DNA of 64,000 nt from Sipunculus nudus (Eukaryota > Annelida > Sipuncula > Golfingiida > Sipunculidae). A model generated the notes under the pieces. It searched no databases, was not told the DNA's origin, and saw only the letters and a list, made by a program, of their open reading frames with translations. This document shows positions 34,542 to 47,644 of this stretch, one piece after another. The stretch lies in NCBI GenBank assembly GCA_026874595.1, contig CM049320.1, forward strand, positions 35,932,214 to 35,996,213, read 5' to 3'. How positions within the stretch are numbered: position 1 is the first letter of the stretch; every line of letters starts with the position of its first letter. The translations under genes and the position numbers were made by a program.

Positions 34542-36998
34542 TAATTAAAATCTGCACACAGTTTGTACACAAATAGAAACATAAATATCAGCACTCAGGA
34601 AACATATGAAAATTTGTTAATATGGCCTAGTCTATATATGTGTATATGCCGAGTATACACCTCTACCGCTTTTCTCTCGACAATCGTAATTGATCATTTG
34701 CTTTGGGCGCCTTATCATTGCTATTAATGTATTACACATGGTACACCGTACATCATCTAGGAGAACACCGGAAAGAGTACTATTCTATTATTTTTATGTT
34801 AATGGGGTGGGGGTGGGGGTGGGGCGACTAAACTGTTTGCGACTGAATTTAACTGTCGACGAATTAATTTCTATTTTGGCCTTTTCGACTGTGAGATTCT
34901 GTGCATCTATTGCCTCCGATGATAAGAATGTTCAAGTATGCAAGCCAGTTATTCTTCAGTAATAGATAGTTCTTTAAAAAGGAAGGGTAAAAGGATGACC
35001 CACTGAACCCTAACACTAATAACAGGACATTAGCTTAGCAAACTTAAAGTGTGTCCTTCGCTCGTCGTCTGGCCGTTCGTAGAGAGGACACCGATAGCAA
35101 CAATAGGGCCGAGCAATTAAACTTCACAGTTATACAAGTCCTGGAAGGTCAACTGTGGAAACCAAAGACAGGTCATTTTCAGCTATATCCTTTAAGTTAT
35201 AAACCAGAAACATCTGAAACCAACCATGTTGACGGGTCATTTGGAAGTTCTTTGAGAAAAACAAAATTTAAACAACTCTAGACTCATAGACCATTTAAAT
35301 GTAAGACCTAGACAGTTCAAACTCCCGAGGCTGACAGGATGTGAAAGTTATTCTGAGGAAACCAGACTGTAAATCACTGTCACGTTCACTGAGTCGTTGA
35401 ACGAAAATCTGAGAAGCCATCATCCGTTCGCTAATAAAACACATATTGTAACTCTAGGACCAAGAAAGTTTACACTTCTCATGCCGACAGGTCCTGATAG
35501 AACTTCTGTGGAAACCAAAAAGAAGTGATCTATATGGAGGATAATAATCAAAGGCTGTATATTAGAATATAACTAATACATATCCAATCAGTGAACCAAA
35601 ACTATGTAAAACGCATGTTTTTTTATACATTATTAATCAAACAAATATTTACGTTTTATACAATTTTCACTTACCCCCTGATGCAGGAGCTTCGAAAGGT
35701 CCTGAACAAAATAAACAGTCTACACTAAGGCGTTCTCATTATATTTTCTTCACTGAAAGACTAAAACAGCAAAACTCTTTCTCTTTCTCTCTCTCTCTAT
35801 ATATATATATAATCATTACATCATAATCTGGAATTTATGTAAGTGGTTAAATAAGATTTAGACTCATTGTACTCATTAATATTTCCTTATAACTAGGAAT
35901 GCCGGGCATATGACCCCACTGGCTGTGTTACATGTTAACGTGTTGACCAAGAGCTCGAGTTCACGCTGACTCACCCAAAAATAAGTTATAATGTACGTAT
36001 TAAAACAAACTGAAAAAGAATCATGAACGACCCATCCCCGAAGATATGTAAAACATAAATTAGGGACCATCTCCAATTACCGGTACACTTGTCTTTTTCC
36101 AAAATATTAGATAATACCTTTATTGTCAATAAAGCATGTTTTTGATATACATATTTTTCAATAATACAATATTACGGATGTAACCATATTTTTAAAAGAC
36201 TAGCTAACACTTTTCAATAATCTGTAGAGACATAAACATGCATGTATATAGTAGGATGAATATATTTGTTTTTAACATGGAGCCTTTATTGATATATCTG
36301 CATCTCCCTAACCGTACACCATCTCATCACGAGTAGAAACCAGCCGTCAAAACCACATTAAATGATTCACCATTCAAAGCATTTATTTTACATTGTTCAT
36401 TGCAGGAATGTTTGCAACTGTTCACACGAACACGAACTTTGATTTGAATGTCCATATAAAGTCCAACCGGCCAGAAAAATCAGTAGTCTCGGTTGTTCTC
36501 TTCGATTGTTTAACTCCTGTTTGATGATGGCAGGGTGATTTCAGACAAGATATAGAGCTGTTGTGTCATCCGCATAGTTCTTAATACTAAGTTTAAATGT
36601 ACATTTCCAGCATTTTGAAATTCTTTGTCTTTGTGGAATTATCTCAAACTAATTTCGTACAAACGTCGGATCAACTGTGTCTTCAGGAGTGTAAATGACA
36701 CTTTTCTTAACCTAGCATTCACTGCACACTCGAAAGAATTTTACAATGTATGAAATAAATGAAAATATACATTTTTTTCCATAACAATACTTTTACAATA
36801 AACAATTTAAATTTTTTCCTTTTTAAAGCATTGCCATAAGCAACATACCACCAAAATGTTCATGTTGAATATTAGAAAACATTCCGGTCAAACAATACTT
36901 TGTTTAATGAATATTTACGTGTTATTACAAGGTTACAGATGTGAAAATGATATGGGATATAAACAAATTAGTAAGTTAATTACTGGCTCTAATTACAG
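34542..36998. other. No gene recognised; degenerate repeat units
   Basis: The part 35050-35540 has two or three loose units (CGTCTGGCCGTTCG, GACAGG, TCTGTGGAAACC) reminiscent of the dispersed family at 25128. A short TA run lies at 35799-35809. A G-rich GGGGTGGGGGTGGGGG tract lies near 34804. Confidence 0.4.
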
Positions 36999-37137
36999 GG
37001 GCTACCTCCGGAATAGGGGTCGAAACTGCTTTAGAATTTGCCAGGAATGGGATGAGACTGCAAAAACAGGTCCAAAACTAGAGCGAATTTAGGGTGTGGC
37101 ACAACAATGCCAAGAAGCTGGACTGTCATCTGAAGAG
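36999..37137 (+). pseudogene. Relic of an SDR exon 2
   Basis: After an AATTACAG acceptor-like site the plus strand reads GATSGIGVETALEFARNGMRL, the SDR cofactor loop and first helix. The frame then shifts, and the next frame gives KLERI, a TAG, and GVAQQCQEAGLSSEE, matching the end of SDR exon 2 (LCQEAGLSSDK). Its length is one base short of the intact 140-base exon. No donor GT follows and no neighbouring SDR exons were found. It is a separate, more decayed and differently oriented copy, not part of the 30-kb duplication. Confidence 0.75.
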
Positions 37138-39640
37138 GAACCCTAACCTTCACATCCAATCTGATAAAAACATGATTAGTCTTCCAAACTGAGAAGCAGT
37201 CATTTTCAGATTATTATTAAAGCAATCTTTCATATGTTAGCAACTGTGTATGGTATTGCGACATTAATGTTATTAGATATTTCATCCTTATACCTCGGAG
37301 TGTAAGTTTTTGGCGCATGTCTACACTTTTCTACGACCGGAAACTTTAACTGAAGGTCTGGCGATGAAAATGGAGTAGCAGGATCAATGCGTAAAACATC
37401 GTTTGTACACTTTGTATGCATCGTTACTAGTAATCCATAATAGTATATTTCTGACCATTTCTACGGAACGTTATCACCTCAAACGTTGTATATCTAGACT
37501 CGAAAGATGTGTGTGTATCCAGTTATATTGGAAAAAATGCTTAGTCTGATGGATAATTAAAGATAACTAACAGAAAACATGAACTGTCAGTAGGACAGGT
37601 TGAAAAATAAATAGCACCAAAGTGCTCACATTTATAGTGGCGACATTTTCTTTATAATTATTTTTATATTCTCTGATATATTTAACAAACGATTGCATAC
37701 AGGGGAAGATTGTCACACCAAACATGCCGAGGGTAAAGAGGGTACTGATTTATCTTTCTGTTAAAACTTTGTTGAATCACACTTAAGTGTAAACATCATT
37801 CTTATGTGAAGTTATTATTATGAGAGAGGATTCTTTTAAGTTGTTGTTGCCATGGTTAAGGTCTTATATGTCCCATTACTGTTTATACTTTCTGCCGTTT
37901 GCCTTTCTACCTCTTACCTTCATTTGCTCAAAGAATCTACGTATTTATTATATATCTAATGCAAAAAGTATACTTGGAAACTTATACAAAATCGTTTAAG
38001 CCGTAGCCCCATTGCCAGAATATCGCAGAATCAGCAAGACTTTTCCAATAACTTGAAGCTGGTACCTACAGATATAATTTCCTATTTATGCAATAAATAA
38101 ACATATTTATTTATGAATAAACCAAAATATTTTTTATTTACCTTCCAGAGACTAGATATCTGTAACGGAACGTAAAGTTAGTATGACAGTATTTTCATAT
38201 AACAGAATTACCTTGATTGTTTTTTATTTAATTTTAATTCTAACAGGTTCGTCTTCAACAGTTTATACAAGAAACCTATACTGCGGAGGTAATTTCTGAA
38301 TTGTCATGTGTTAATTAAAACAGAGAACCATATATCCAAAACAGCTGGTTTATTAGTTGATTGTAATAATTGACACGTTTTTACCCATTTTCAATGTTCA
38401 TTTATACTGTAAAATATTTGCAAAAATGTTGATTCACGTAGAATCTAAATATTCTTCGATTTCTATCTTAACAATCACAAAATCATATAACTATAAAAAT
38501 GCATACATATTTATGTATACGCGTGTACACCTTCTGTCCAGTAGGATGGTGCGGTGCAGCAAACCCAATCCCTAACCCGTGTCACTAACCCCTCTCCCTG
38601 GTCAGGCCCCCGGGGACAGCTACTCCTTCAGGTGATGCCCTGCTTAGTGCTCTGTTATCTAAATATGTATGACAAAAACTTATAATTACAACATAAGGGA
38701 TTATAATCCAAACGTTTAAAATCAATCATGTAAATTACTCTAAACATCCAACATAGGTGTCTTAAGTTGTTCAGATCTGGCAAGAATAGTTCATCCTCAG
38801 GAATAAATATTCAACACACTCATTGGAGCTTTAAAGTTTAATCTCAGACACCCGGGAAAGTCATTACATATATAGCTGGTATGAAACCTTCTCGGTTATT
38901 CGATTGATTGGTTCTGCTGATATCATTCTTATGATTCCACGTGAGTTTTTAATTTGAATACCAGGTAATTGTAAAATAAAGATAATTTGCATTGAATTAA
39001 GGTAAAAAGGTATCCAAAGTTTAACTTATAAATACATTTCAAACGTTTCTTCAAATTTATATTTCAATCAATGTGTAATAAATTAACATGTAACAGCTGT
39101 AAAGTATTAATAAATATATACATATGAATCATTTACTCTTAAGAGCTAAGCCATTGGAAGCTTCTGTAAAAACATATGCGACTAATTTTCTGGCTTTTTA
39201 AAATTAATCCATGTCACTTGTAACTGGTTATTGTACATATATTAAATTAAAACCATAGGTCGAGGGCTCGCAGGAAGTTGAAAAAAACACAGGCAGAGAG
39301 AGAGACAGGTAGACCGGGAACATGTGAAAACAATCATTTGAGTTAGTCATATTCTTGAAGAGCAGAAACAAACGCATTTTATTACTTATTCTTAAATTGT
39401 GAAATCTGTGAACCTGTCTGGTTTATGAGAAATCTTTCCAAGATGGATGAACATGCCAAATTTCTGACCAATACCTTGGGTCCAGCAAGGAGATACTTAA
39501 GAACTTAAGAGCCCTGGCAGTTTCCGAGGCTAGAGGCATTCATGAGGTGTCCACATCGGCCTTGGGGGGCATGGCACCCATGAAGTGATCACATGCAGTC
39601 TTGAGTAAATGGAGCTGAACTGACCTTATGACCACTGGCA
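37138..39640. other. No gene recognised
   Basis: AT-rich. An exon-like 42-base segment with TTCTAACAG before it and GAG|GTAATT after it lies at about 38248-38289 on the plus strand; it is too short to assign. Confidence 0.35.
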
Positions 39641-39654
39641 AACTCAGTGGGCAC

Positions 39655-39745
39655 TCATTGAACTCTTGACCTGTACCTGGCTGCACTGAATGAACTCTTG
39701 ACCTCTATCTGGCTGCACTGAGTAAACTCTTGACCTGTTGAATAA
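39655..39745. repeat. Tandem repeat of about 36 bp
   Basis: Three units of (G)AACTCTTGACCTGTACCTGG plus CTGCACTGAATG, with small changes. Confidence 0.8.
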
Positions 39746-39824
39746 TCTGTGCAGTTGGCAGTCTGCCAAAGCTTTAAATAGATCGAAACTGACTTTTGGC
39801 CTGTTGCCAAAACTGAAACAGTTG

Positions 39825-40170
39825 GCAGTCTGCCAAGCTATTTATAGATACAGACACAATCTTGGCCTGTTGGTAAATCTGTTCACACATACTGAAAGAC
39901 TTTGGCTAAATTTTTTTAAAGCTGATATATAAGACTTTTTATTAAAATGTTTAGAATAATAAAAGATGCAGTCCTTTTATTGTTCAAGGTCCAATTGGCA
40001 CTCTGCCAAGCTATTTATAGATACAGACACATTCTTGGCCTGTTGGTAAATCTATTCACACATACTGAAAGACTTTGGCTCATTTTTTTTAAGCTGATAT
40101 ATAAGACTTTTTATTAAAATGTTTAGAATAATAAAAGATGTAGTCCTTTTATTGTTAAAGGTCCAATTTT
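39825..40170. repeat. 172-bp tandem duplication
   Basis: Two nearly identical units, each from GGCA(G/C)TCTGCCAAGCTATT through AGACTTTGGCT, CTGATATATAAGAC and GTCCTTTTATTGTT. Offset is 172-173 bases. A partial older unit precedes them at about 39755. Confidence 0.9.
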
Positions 40171-40751
40171 ATTACCAAAAACCATTTAAGTAAACTTGAC
40201 CAAAGACCACCTAAGAATCATTTTTTGTGCAATGTAACAGACATTTTTGTAGAAGACTATTGCAGCCCTTGCTAAATACTTACTAATGGCTACAAGAGTA
40301 ACTTCAGCTTTCTATGATTCTACCAAAAATCAATGAACCTAGTCTATTCTTATAAAATGTAGAGAACATAAATTTCTTGTGACAACTAACACCATTCAGC
40401 TTCAGTTTCATCATGAAACATTTAAAGCTTAAAGTGGCTAAAATTACAAGGTTTTTGTTCATAAAATAAACAGTTCAATGAAGGTAGCACCAGAAACCCT
40501 CAATTTCAAACATGAGTAATGTTGCAACATTTGTAAAAAACTTAGTTATGCTAGCTCCTGTCGTTTCTGAGATTCTCATGTTAGTTTGGCCAAATGACTA
40601 ATTTCAAATTCCTGTATCTCAGCCAAAATTAGCCAAACTGGTACCAATTGAACAAACTTGAGAGCGCTTATTAATGGGATAATTTTTGTGAAATATTGAA
40701 CAATTTGGTTCAATGGTTTCGGAGTAGAAGACTATCAAATTTTTCAAGTTC
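40171..40751. other. No gene recognised
   Basis: AT-rich sequence between the tandem repeats and the left edge of duplication block B1. No homology to the sequence left of block A1. Confidence 0.5.
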
Positions 40752-41144
40752 TTTTATTATTGTGTTGGTTTTGCTAGATGCCTTCTAAACCACTGTACAG
40801 ACGTTTCGGTCTGCAGAAGGAAGCACTTGAGGTATCATTTTCTTTGATGACAAGTTCCACAACTCTTATGTTGAGGGGAATGAAAGCACTACATTATTGC
40901 CGATGTAGCCAGTAAAAAATGGCTGTAATCTCCTAAAGAACATATACTATTATATGTTAAACTATAAAATGTGTGACCTTGTCTGACGACAACCCGGCCT
41001 CTTGACACAACATGGAAGTATTCTTCAAACGGTCTTGGTTCAGGTCAACCAGAGCCAGTCTTATACTTTTACTTGCAAACTCTACTAGCCCCCATACCGG
41101 AACCACCACCTGCAAAGCGCTGACTCAGGTTATAACGTGAGAAG

Positions 41145-41148
<4 letters not shown>

Positions 41149-41204
<56 letters not shown>
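41149..41204. repeat. (TA)n microsatellite
   Basis: Copy B counterpart of 11339-11384, about ten bases longer. Confidence 0.95.
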
Positions 41205-41206
<2 letters not shown>

Positions 41207-41365
41207 CACCATGAAACGGACCAATGTAACCTTTGTATGTAGGAGAAATACAATATACTGGACCACAAAAGCGACAAGACATCCTATTAAACAGTCGAAT
41301 GAATTTATTTCGAAATGCCGACACCTGAAACTACCGAACCGTGTTAAAAGAAAGTAATAGCTAGG

Positions 41366-42219
41366 TGTTACATATATCTCTTTTATTGTGTGTGGCGGTC
41401 TTACATGTTATGTGCAGCGCTAGTATTGTCCGTTCCTGTGGCGGCATAGCCCGGCCCACGCGTGGGGTCTGACGTGTTAACACAGCGGGCATGCTAGTCA
41501 TGGGCTTTCTCGCCTGGCCGAGCCGGGCCGGCCCACGTGTAAACCCTGATATGTAGGAGTACAGCGTTCTTGGTTCGAGATGTTTCCTGTGTATTATATT
41601 GGGTTCTTTAGATTGTTCGGGAAATGGAAAGTTCTTGGCTTGAGGTGAAAAGTTATAAATAAGAGGCTGTGTTTAAGAGCAGGGACAGAAGAGAGATATA
41701 TTCCAGCGGACACTGGAGAGTGTAATTCAGTTTGTCGACTTTTTCCTATACTTGCGGCAGTTATAGCTTTTCTTCGAATTTGTAACGGATTTTAATTAGT
41801 CTTCAGTTTGCCTTTTGGATCACTGTCAGAACTTCACTTTTGGATTATAATAAATTTATTTTGTGATTGAGCCGAACTGTTATTCTCTGAGAAGATTTGT
41901 GTGAACTGTTCATCTGGATTATATGCTTTAAAAGACTTTTGTCGCTGTGACAGTGGTGGTATACAGGTACTGTACACTTTATTTATATTCTGTTGTACTG
42001 TTGTTGTGCTGTGTAATTGTATTGATTTAGTGTATTGTAATATTAGGGTTGTTATAAGAATAAATAATAGTTATTTTTAACAAAAAACACCGACTTCTTT
42101 ATTTATTCCCTTCGACAGTTCACACTGCCTGGTGTTACAGAATCTGATTTTTATTATCTCCATTACAAAATCTGTGTTCGTCACGACTACGTGATCGGTT
42201 TATATTAGCTTTCGAAACA
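41366..42219 (+). mobile_element. Solo LTR, duplicated copy
   Basis: Same LTR as 11555-12405, with the same TATA-like and AATAAA-like positions. The flanks are now CTAGG and CTGTG, each one change from the CTGGG kept in copy A. It was therefore carried here by the duplication and not by a new insertion. Confidence 0.8.
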
Positions 42220-42367
42220 CTGTGTCCCCAACTTGCGTCAGTCTATGATGATCGCCCGGATGCCAATACCGTTAACGGCGTGATACTCATAGTTAAACAC
42301 GATGCTCCAGCGTGCTTAACGTTTAGTTAATCTGTTCTACCTTAGCTGTATCGAGTACTATACTGCA

Positions 42368-42424
42368 AGCAATGGAACCTACTTAGATTATTTATATACA
42401 TACATATATATATACATATATATT

Positions 42425-42464
<40 letters not shown>
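42368..42464. repeat. Interrupted (TA)n microsatellite
   Basis: TA runs broken by ACATACA and TTTAAA, where copy A has a pure run. Confidence 0.9.
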
Positions 42465-42467
<3 letters not shown>

Positions 42468-42612
42468 GGAGAGTGCTAGTTAATTTCTATATGACACTGT
42501 CCTGTAGCATAAGTAATTAGTCTTGAAAAATATTTGCATTTGATTAAGAATTTTCTATCAAGTATTGAGAAAAAGCGGAGGTTCCACCAGATATAACAAA
42601 CCCAACTGATAT

Positions 42613-42615
<3 letters not shown>

Positions 42616-42657
<42 letters not shown>
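42616..42657. repeat. (GA)n microsatellite
   Basis: Copy B counterpart of 12812-12853, without the AA interruption. Confidence 0.95.
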
Positions 42658-42660
<3 letters not shown>

Positions 42661-43637
42661 ATACAAGGGAACGGATCTGATCCTAGACCGCAGTTCAACA
42701 AATGGGGAACATTTCTCTCTTTAAGCCCTCGTATCTTACTTAAATGATATCTTAAATTGTTCGGTTGGCGTCGCAAACGCTGCATAACAGAAAAATAGAT
42801 AAAATATATTTCTGACCCAAACGCAGACTATGTGCATGATAGCTCCCTGGTTCACTTGATGTCGGGTCATTTCCATTGAGAAATGAAGGAAATGCCTCGT
42901 TTAGGAAACTGAAGGACATCTAAATGATTGACCAGTTTTACCTCAAGCCTCACCTGTAATTATAGCGACTTTCTCCTTAGTTTCCATGACGCTAAACCCT
43001 TTTCATTTGAACAAGGGTTTATCTTTTTGAGACAAGCTAAAACCAGTTAAGCTCAAAGCACAGTATATCAGGTCATACACTATGCCACATGCTTTTTACC
43101 GCTGCCTGCATAATTTAGAGAGCCGCCTAAGCTCGTTGACCTATAACGTGACAGACAAAGCGTGTCATTAGACGCCTGTACACGGCAAACCTGGACTTCC
43201 TGTATATATAGGCCTTGTTTGCTTAAATATAAGTAGGACATTCCATTGCAGTCCCGACAGACGCGACATCTCCTTCTCCCCGAAATAGGACATTTTGTCA
43301 AAAGCTTCGACAACCTCCTCCCTCCCCCACTCCCCCCCCCCCTTGTGAAGCCAAATGAAAAAATCCGAACCCCGGAATTTTATTATTTTCTTTATATTTT
43401 TAGTACAATAACTTTTTATTATTTTAAAAGGGGGACACTATTATTTCTAGCACACTTTTGCCCGAAATTCACAATCTTTAGAATATTTTTTAGAATATAT
43501 TTTAATGTGAACACTCAGTGGTAACCACGTTTTCATGAATACGCACAAGTATCGTCAATGACGGATAGGTCACATACATTGTGGTTTACCATAGAGAGAG
43601 TCCAAAGCGAGGCTCTAAAGAAACAAACAGATAGATA

Positions 43638-43638
43638 G

Positions 43639-43686
<48 letters not shown>
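43638..43686. repeat. (TA)n microsatellite
   Basis: Left edge of block B2, matching 17268-17317. Confidence 0.95.
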
Positions 43687-43688
<2 letters not shown>

Positions 43689-45375
43689 CTGGCAGTCTGT
43701 CAGAATCCGGCTAATGCCGACGAGCAATCTCTATGATTCAGTCGAAATCAATATTTATAAATATATATATATCTTGTGCAGCATGTATAACAGAAGAATT
43801 CAAGTTATCCTTGGAAATTTTATGGATGAAAAGTTCCAGGTGACTTATGGTGTTTATTCGAGAACGGGTTAATTAGACTTAATTAGAGTCAACTTTAACA
43901 TGATTTCGAAGGGGAGAAGAAATATATCGGTACCATAAAGATATCATTCAAAGTTTAGGACAAAAGTCTGTCAAATAATTAATTTTTCTTGCCTAATTAA
44001 TAAAGCGACGACCTATTGTCATTACGTCACCGTTTTAATAATGAGAGGTACATCGGTAGGAATGATATGAAATTATATACATTATAATATGCCTAAAATA
44101 AAGAAGTGCAAAACTAACGGTCCATGTTGCCTTAAATCTGCGCCATTTTGATCAATTGCCGGGTTGCCGTGGTATAGTATGTAAAGAACCGCACAGTAAC
44201 ACCTCATGGCATACGGGTACACTGTCATTTAGAATATACAAGACAGACTGTAAGATCTAGCTCTATTTCTTACAACAACTTCGATATGTGGAAAGGATTT
44301 CGTTATAACTCAGCAAGTCCTCCTGCATGTATGGCTGCTGCAGTTTATTCCTCCGTATGACTTTCATCATGACGCGAGTAGGCTTGCAAGCCAAATATAA
44401 ATGTTTTCTGAGTCGTTTATTCAGAGAGAATGTCAATACAAAATATGTTTTACATGAATTGAACTTGTGTTGACGATGTGAGGTTATGATATCACCTAAA
44501 TTAGTACCGGTGCCGCAACATTCTTTAGCATATTTTGTCCTAAACATCCTCTTCGACTTTTGTCTCAGACTTTAAATTAGTGCAAAACCAGTTCTTGTTT
44601 ATAGGTGTCCATTCGCCTCCCTTATTAAAAAGAATGTATGTGATCTTGCTTCCTCTGTGTATACATTAATGATCTAAGGGTAATTTTGGTTGTGAAATGT
44701 TCTTGTAAGGCCTTTATGAAGGATGTATCAATTTGTTTATCAATAACATTTTTGTAAACACAGCAATGTTGACAAACGGGAATTACATGTGGCCTAAGGT
44801 GGTAATTTGTATATATGCGGAGGTAGAAAGGTTACTTGTCGCAAAACGCCAATTGCAAAGCTCAGGTTTATCTGACTTACTGCCAGATGCCCTTGTTGAA
44901 CTTATTTTGATTATTTTGGAGGGCCAAAGATATCATAAACCGTTCATTTAGACAAAACAAACATTCTGTGTGCTTTGATATCCACGTTTTCTGGCATATT
45001 TTTATAATAGCTTCAAGGGATTAGCTTTAGTTTATCAAAAGGGTAGATAGGTGATTGGGCAACGTTAAATACACACGTCCCAAGTGAAAGCTACATAAGG
45101 TGATACACCAAGCCTGAAATTCCGAGTCTTCGCTTGTGGGAAATTTGTGAATGAACGAATCCAGGCGACTAATGTTTCTTGTTTGATATCGGCTAACGGG
45201 TTAAGTATATGCCCAAGGTGTATAAAAGTTGACTTAAGCATGGTTTCGCAGCAGAGAAAAAAATATGAGTGCTGTGTAGACATCGTCCAAAGTTACAGAA
45301 AAGGGTCTTTATATATATTTATAATATGCAAATGACAAAGACATGCATAAATAACAATCCTGATATTGCGCCAGT
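43687..45375. repeat. Segmental duplication block B2 (matches 17318-19200)
   Basis: Collinear with block A2, with several small deletions (for example the GATCGGCAATAGGTGTCGC stretch of copy A is shortened here). No gene is recognised. Confidence 0.85.
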
Positions 45376-46848
45376 AGTACTTGAGCCAATGTTGACACAG
45401 AGAAGAAAACATGTAACCGAGGGTGGTTGACTGAACATAGAAACGTCCCAAGTTGCTTTTTGTTAGAGCATATGAAGCAATACAATATTTTGTAATTACA
45501 AAACTCTGTTTTGTCTGAACTGAAGCCAGGTGTGTTTGCTTGAAGTGTTTCGATAACGAATGTCGGCCAAATCTGCGCCCCACATGTTACAAACATGTGG
45601 ATATAAAAAAACCAACATGTACCCCGTGGGATGGCACTTTTTTGTCTTATAAAAAAAAGGTTTAAGGGATCAATTTTATTTGCCAGTCGTCCAATATCGG
45701 AATGGGCAACTTCTACTTTGTGTTGTTTTACCTCAATTAGGCAACGTATGATTCCTACAACACCAACCAGTGTTTCAGTGAATTATTTCTCAAGTTCTCG
45801 AAATATTAAGTCGAGATGTTATCTGGAGATCTCGACATTAAACTTTTTTCTGCGTCCTAAATCAACCACTCTACTATAAACCCCAAGAATGTACAAAAAT
45901 ATTTCGTTATAAATAAGCATATCTGCTAATTCCCCTGCTTTTGCTGAATATTTTACCGCATGCAGACACGCATATACGTGGACGGTAGCCTTCTTGAAAG
46001 CGGCAAAGGAAATGTCATTTTACTATATAGAGATGGAATTTGCACTAATTTTATAGTTCTCAGTCATGTACTCTGTTGTTTTAATTCTTACCTCGTACCC
46101 TAATCGAAGTTTCATTGAATATAGTGGATGGCTGTAGCTGTGCATTTACCCGGATGACTTTTGTGTGGACTTGAGCAGGCTAACCGGGATAGTTTTAATC
46201 AAAAATAAGTTTTCCATAGAAGAAACTTGGTACTTAAGAAGTAAGTTTATGATGTTGCAATTTGATTTGTCCCGGGGATCGGTAATAGATGTCGCTACAA
46301 TTCAGACAATTGTGTTCAACATTGCCATATCTTTTTTTACAATTTACGGTGGATGCATTAAACTATTGTCAAGCAACTCCTCCGTGGCCACTTCTCGGGA
46401 ATGCCGGGTTTGCTCTAACGATGCACGGAACGATGCCAAATGTATCAAAGGCTGTTCATTTTCCATATTTCCATAAATCCTGAGAGATTTTAAATGATTA
46501 CAGGAAACTACTCCTGTATACCAGTTTGGCTCTCTCTAGCTCTATTGTAAATAAAACTACATATAAATTAAATAGCTCCTCCTCCTACTACTACTACTAC
46601 ATACACACAGACACCTGCACATGTATCTGTCTTATATATAAATACCATAAAAGTACCATCTGATAATATATATATATATATATGATATGAATGCCTACCA
46701 CAAGAAATACCTTTCAAGTCTATTCTACTAAAAAATTAACAAATCTCATAGATTCTTTTTTACTACAATTTCTTAAGTTAGTTGAATCGATTGTATTAAG
46801 AGCGATAAACACCACTAATCCTAAGTAATCTATCTAATGCAGGTATTA
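45376..46848. other. No gene recognised
   Basis: Mixed sequence with ATCTCGA motifs near 45800. A 103-codon plus-strand frame near 46165-46476 has no domain I recognise. It contains a run of CTACTACTA near 46581 and a short TA run at 46665-46684. Confidence 0.4.
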
Positions 46849-47188
46849 GGCCAAAATAAAAAAAAGGTATGGTTCTCAGGCACTTTTTTTTCAGAAATCA
46901 ATGCGGGCGGGCGGTTTTTTTATTTTTAAATTTTTGGTATGTTTCGTTAAAAATGTCAAATGAAAAGGGAAAAGCATTAAAATAATAGATTTATTTTGCT
47001 AAACAAGTAACAACACTACAAAACAAAGAAAATTGCATGATTTTCTTCTTCTTGAAAGAAATGTCTGAGCGGTTGCAGCTCGAAATTGGTGAGTTTCTAT
47101 TGAAAATCAAAATAAAAATTTTTGATGCGGGGGTTTAAAATTGATGCGGGCGGTGCCTGAGAACCATACCTTTTATTTTTTTTTGGCC
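46849..47188. mobile_element. PIF/Harbinger-like MITE
   Basis: Inverted termini of about 36 bases begin GGCCAAAATAAAAAAAAG and contain GGTATGGTTCTCAGGCAC. They are flanked by TTA on both sides (46846-46848 and 47189-47191), the target size of PIF/Harbinger elements. GCGGGCGG motifs lie just inside both termini. 340 bp, no transposase. Confidence 0.8.
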
Positions 47189-47466
47189 TTAGTTCTATCC
47201 TGTATTGTCAGAAAATTGGGCAATCGATTTTACAAGACTAAAAAATCATAGGTGAGTTATGCGACTTAATACGACTTGAGAAAGGCTTGTTATATGCATA
47301 TGGCATCCCGTATTTTGCCAATCAGTTTGCAATTTTATAGTCGTATTTGTATACCTTCATTTAACGCATGTATTTGTACCTGAGGAGTGGGCGGCTAGCA
47401 AGCTGAACCCACGAAACAGTACTGTATAGTACATTACATCATGAAATCAAGCTAACTATACACATA

Positions 47467-47467
<1 letters not shown>

Positions 47468-47524
<57 letters not shown>
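47468..47524. repeat. (TA)n microsatellite
   Basis: Pure TA dinucleotide run. Confidence 0.95.
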
Positions 47525-47526
<2 letters not shown>

Positions 47527-47644
47527 ACATACATATACAAAACAAAAATATATGCACAATTTAAGAATTTAATTATTCTAAATATCCATCAACCGTGAAC
47601 CAATCCGGCCAGTACTAGCGCCCCGTTCTCGAATTCCTGATCCG

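Larger units (their letters stand above)
40978..42987 (-). pseudogene. Duplicated, broken 5' half of the SDR gene
   Basis: Exon 1 (42987-42954) is intact as METKEKVAIIT with its donor. Exon 2 (41109-40978) is 132 bases instead of 140: eight bases are missing after GGGGCTAG, so the frame reads GGSGMGASRVCK and stops. The GIG motif is also changed to GMG. Exons 3 to 5 have no counterpart here because the duplication begins inside the intron before exon 3. It cannot make an SDR protein. Splice sites look intact, so it might still be transcribed. Confidence 0.85.
40752..43577. repeat. Segmental duplication block B1 (matches 10920-13731)
   Basis: Carries the pseudogene exons 40978-41109 and 42954-42987, the LTR 41366-42219 and the same microsatellites in the same order as block A1. 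It includes a poly-C-rich tract at 43320-43342 and a small extra segment near 43505 that copy A lacks. Confidence 0.9.

Noticed and set aside
37140-37152. CCCTAAC telomere-like motif (also near 35005)
   Set aside because: Single units only, with no tandem array.
38248-38289. Short exon between TTCTAACAG and GTAATT as part of the plus-strand SDR relic
   Set aside because: The 14 codons do not align convincingly with SDR exon 3, and the preceding relic has no donor.
46165-46476. 103-codon plus-strand frame
   Set aside because: No recognised domain, codon use like surrounding non-coding sequence, and a second overlapping frame of similar length.
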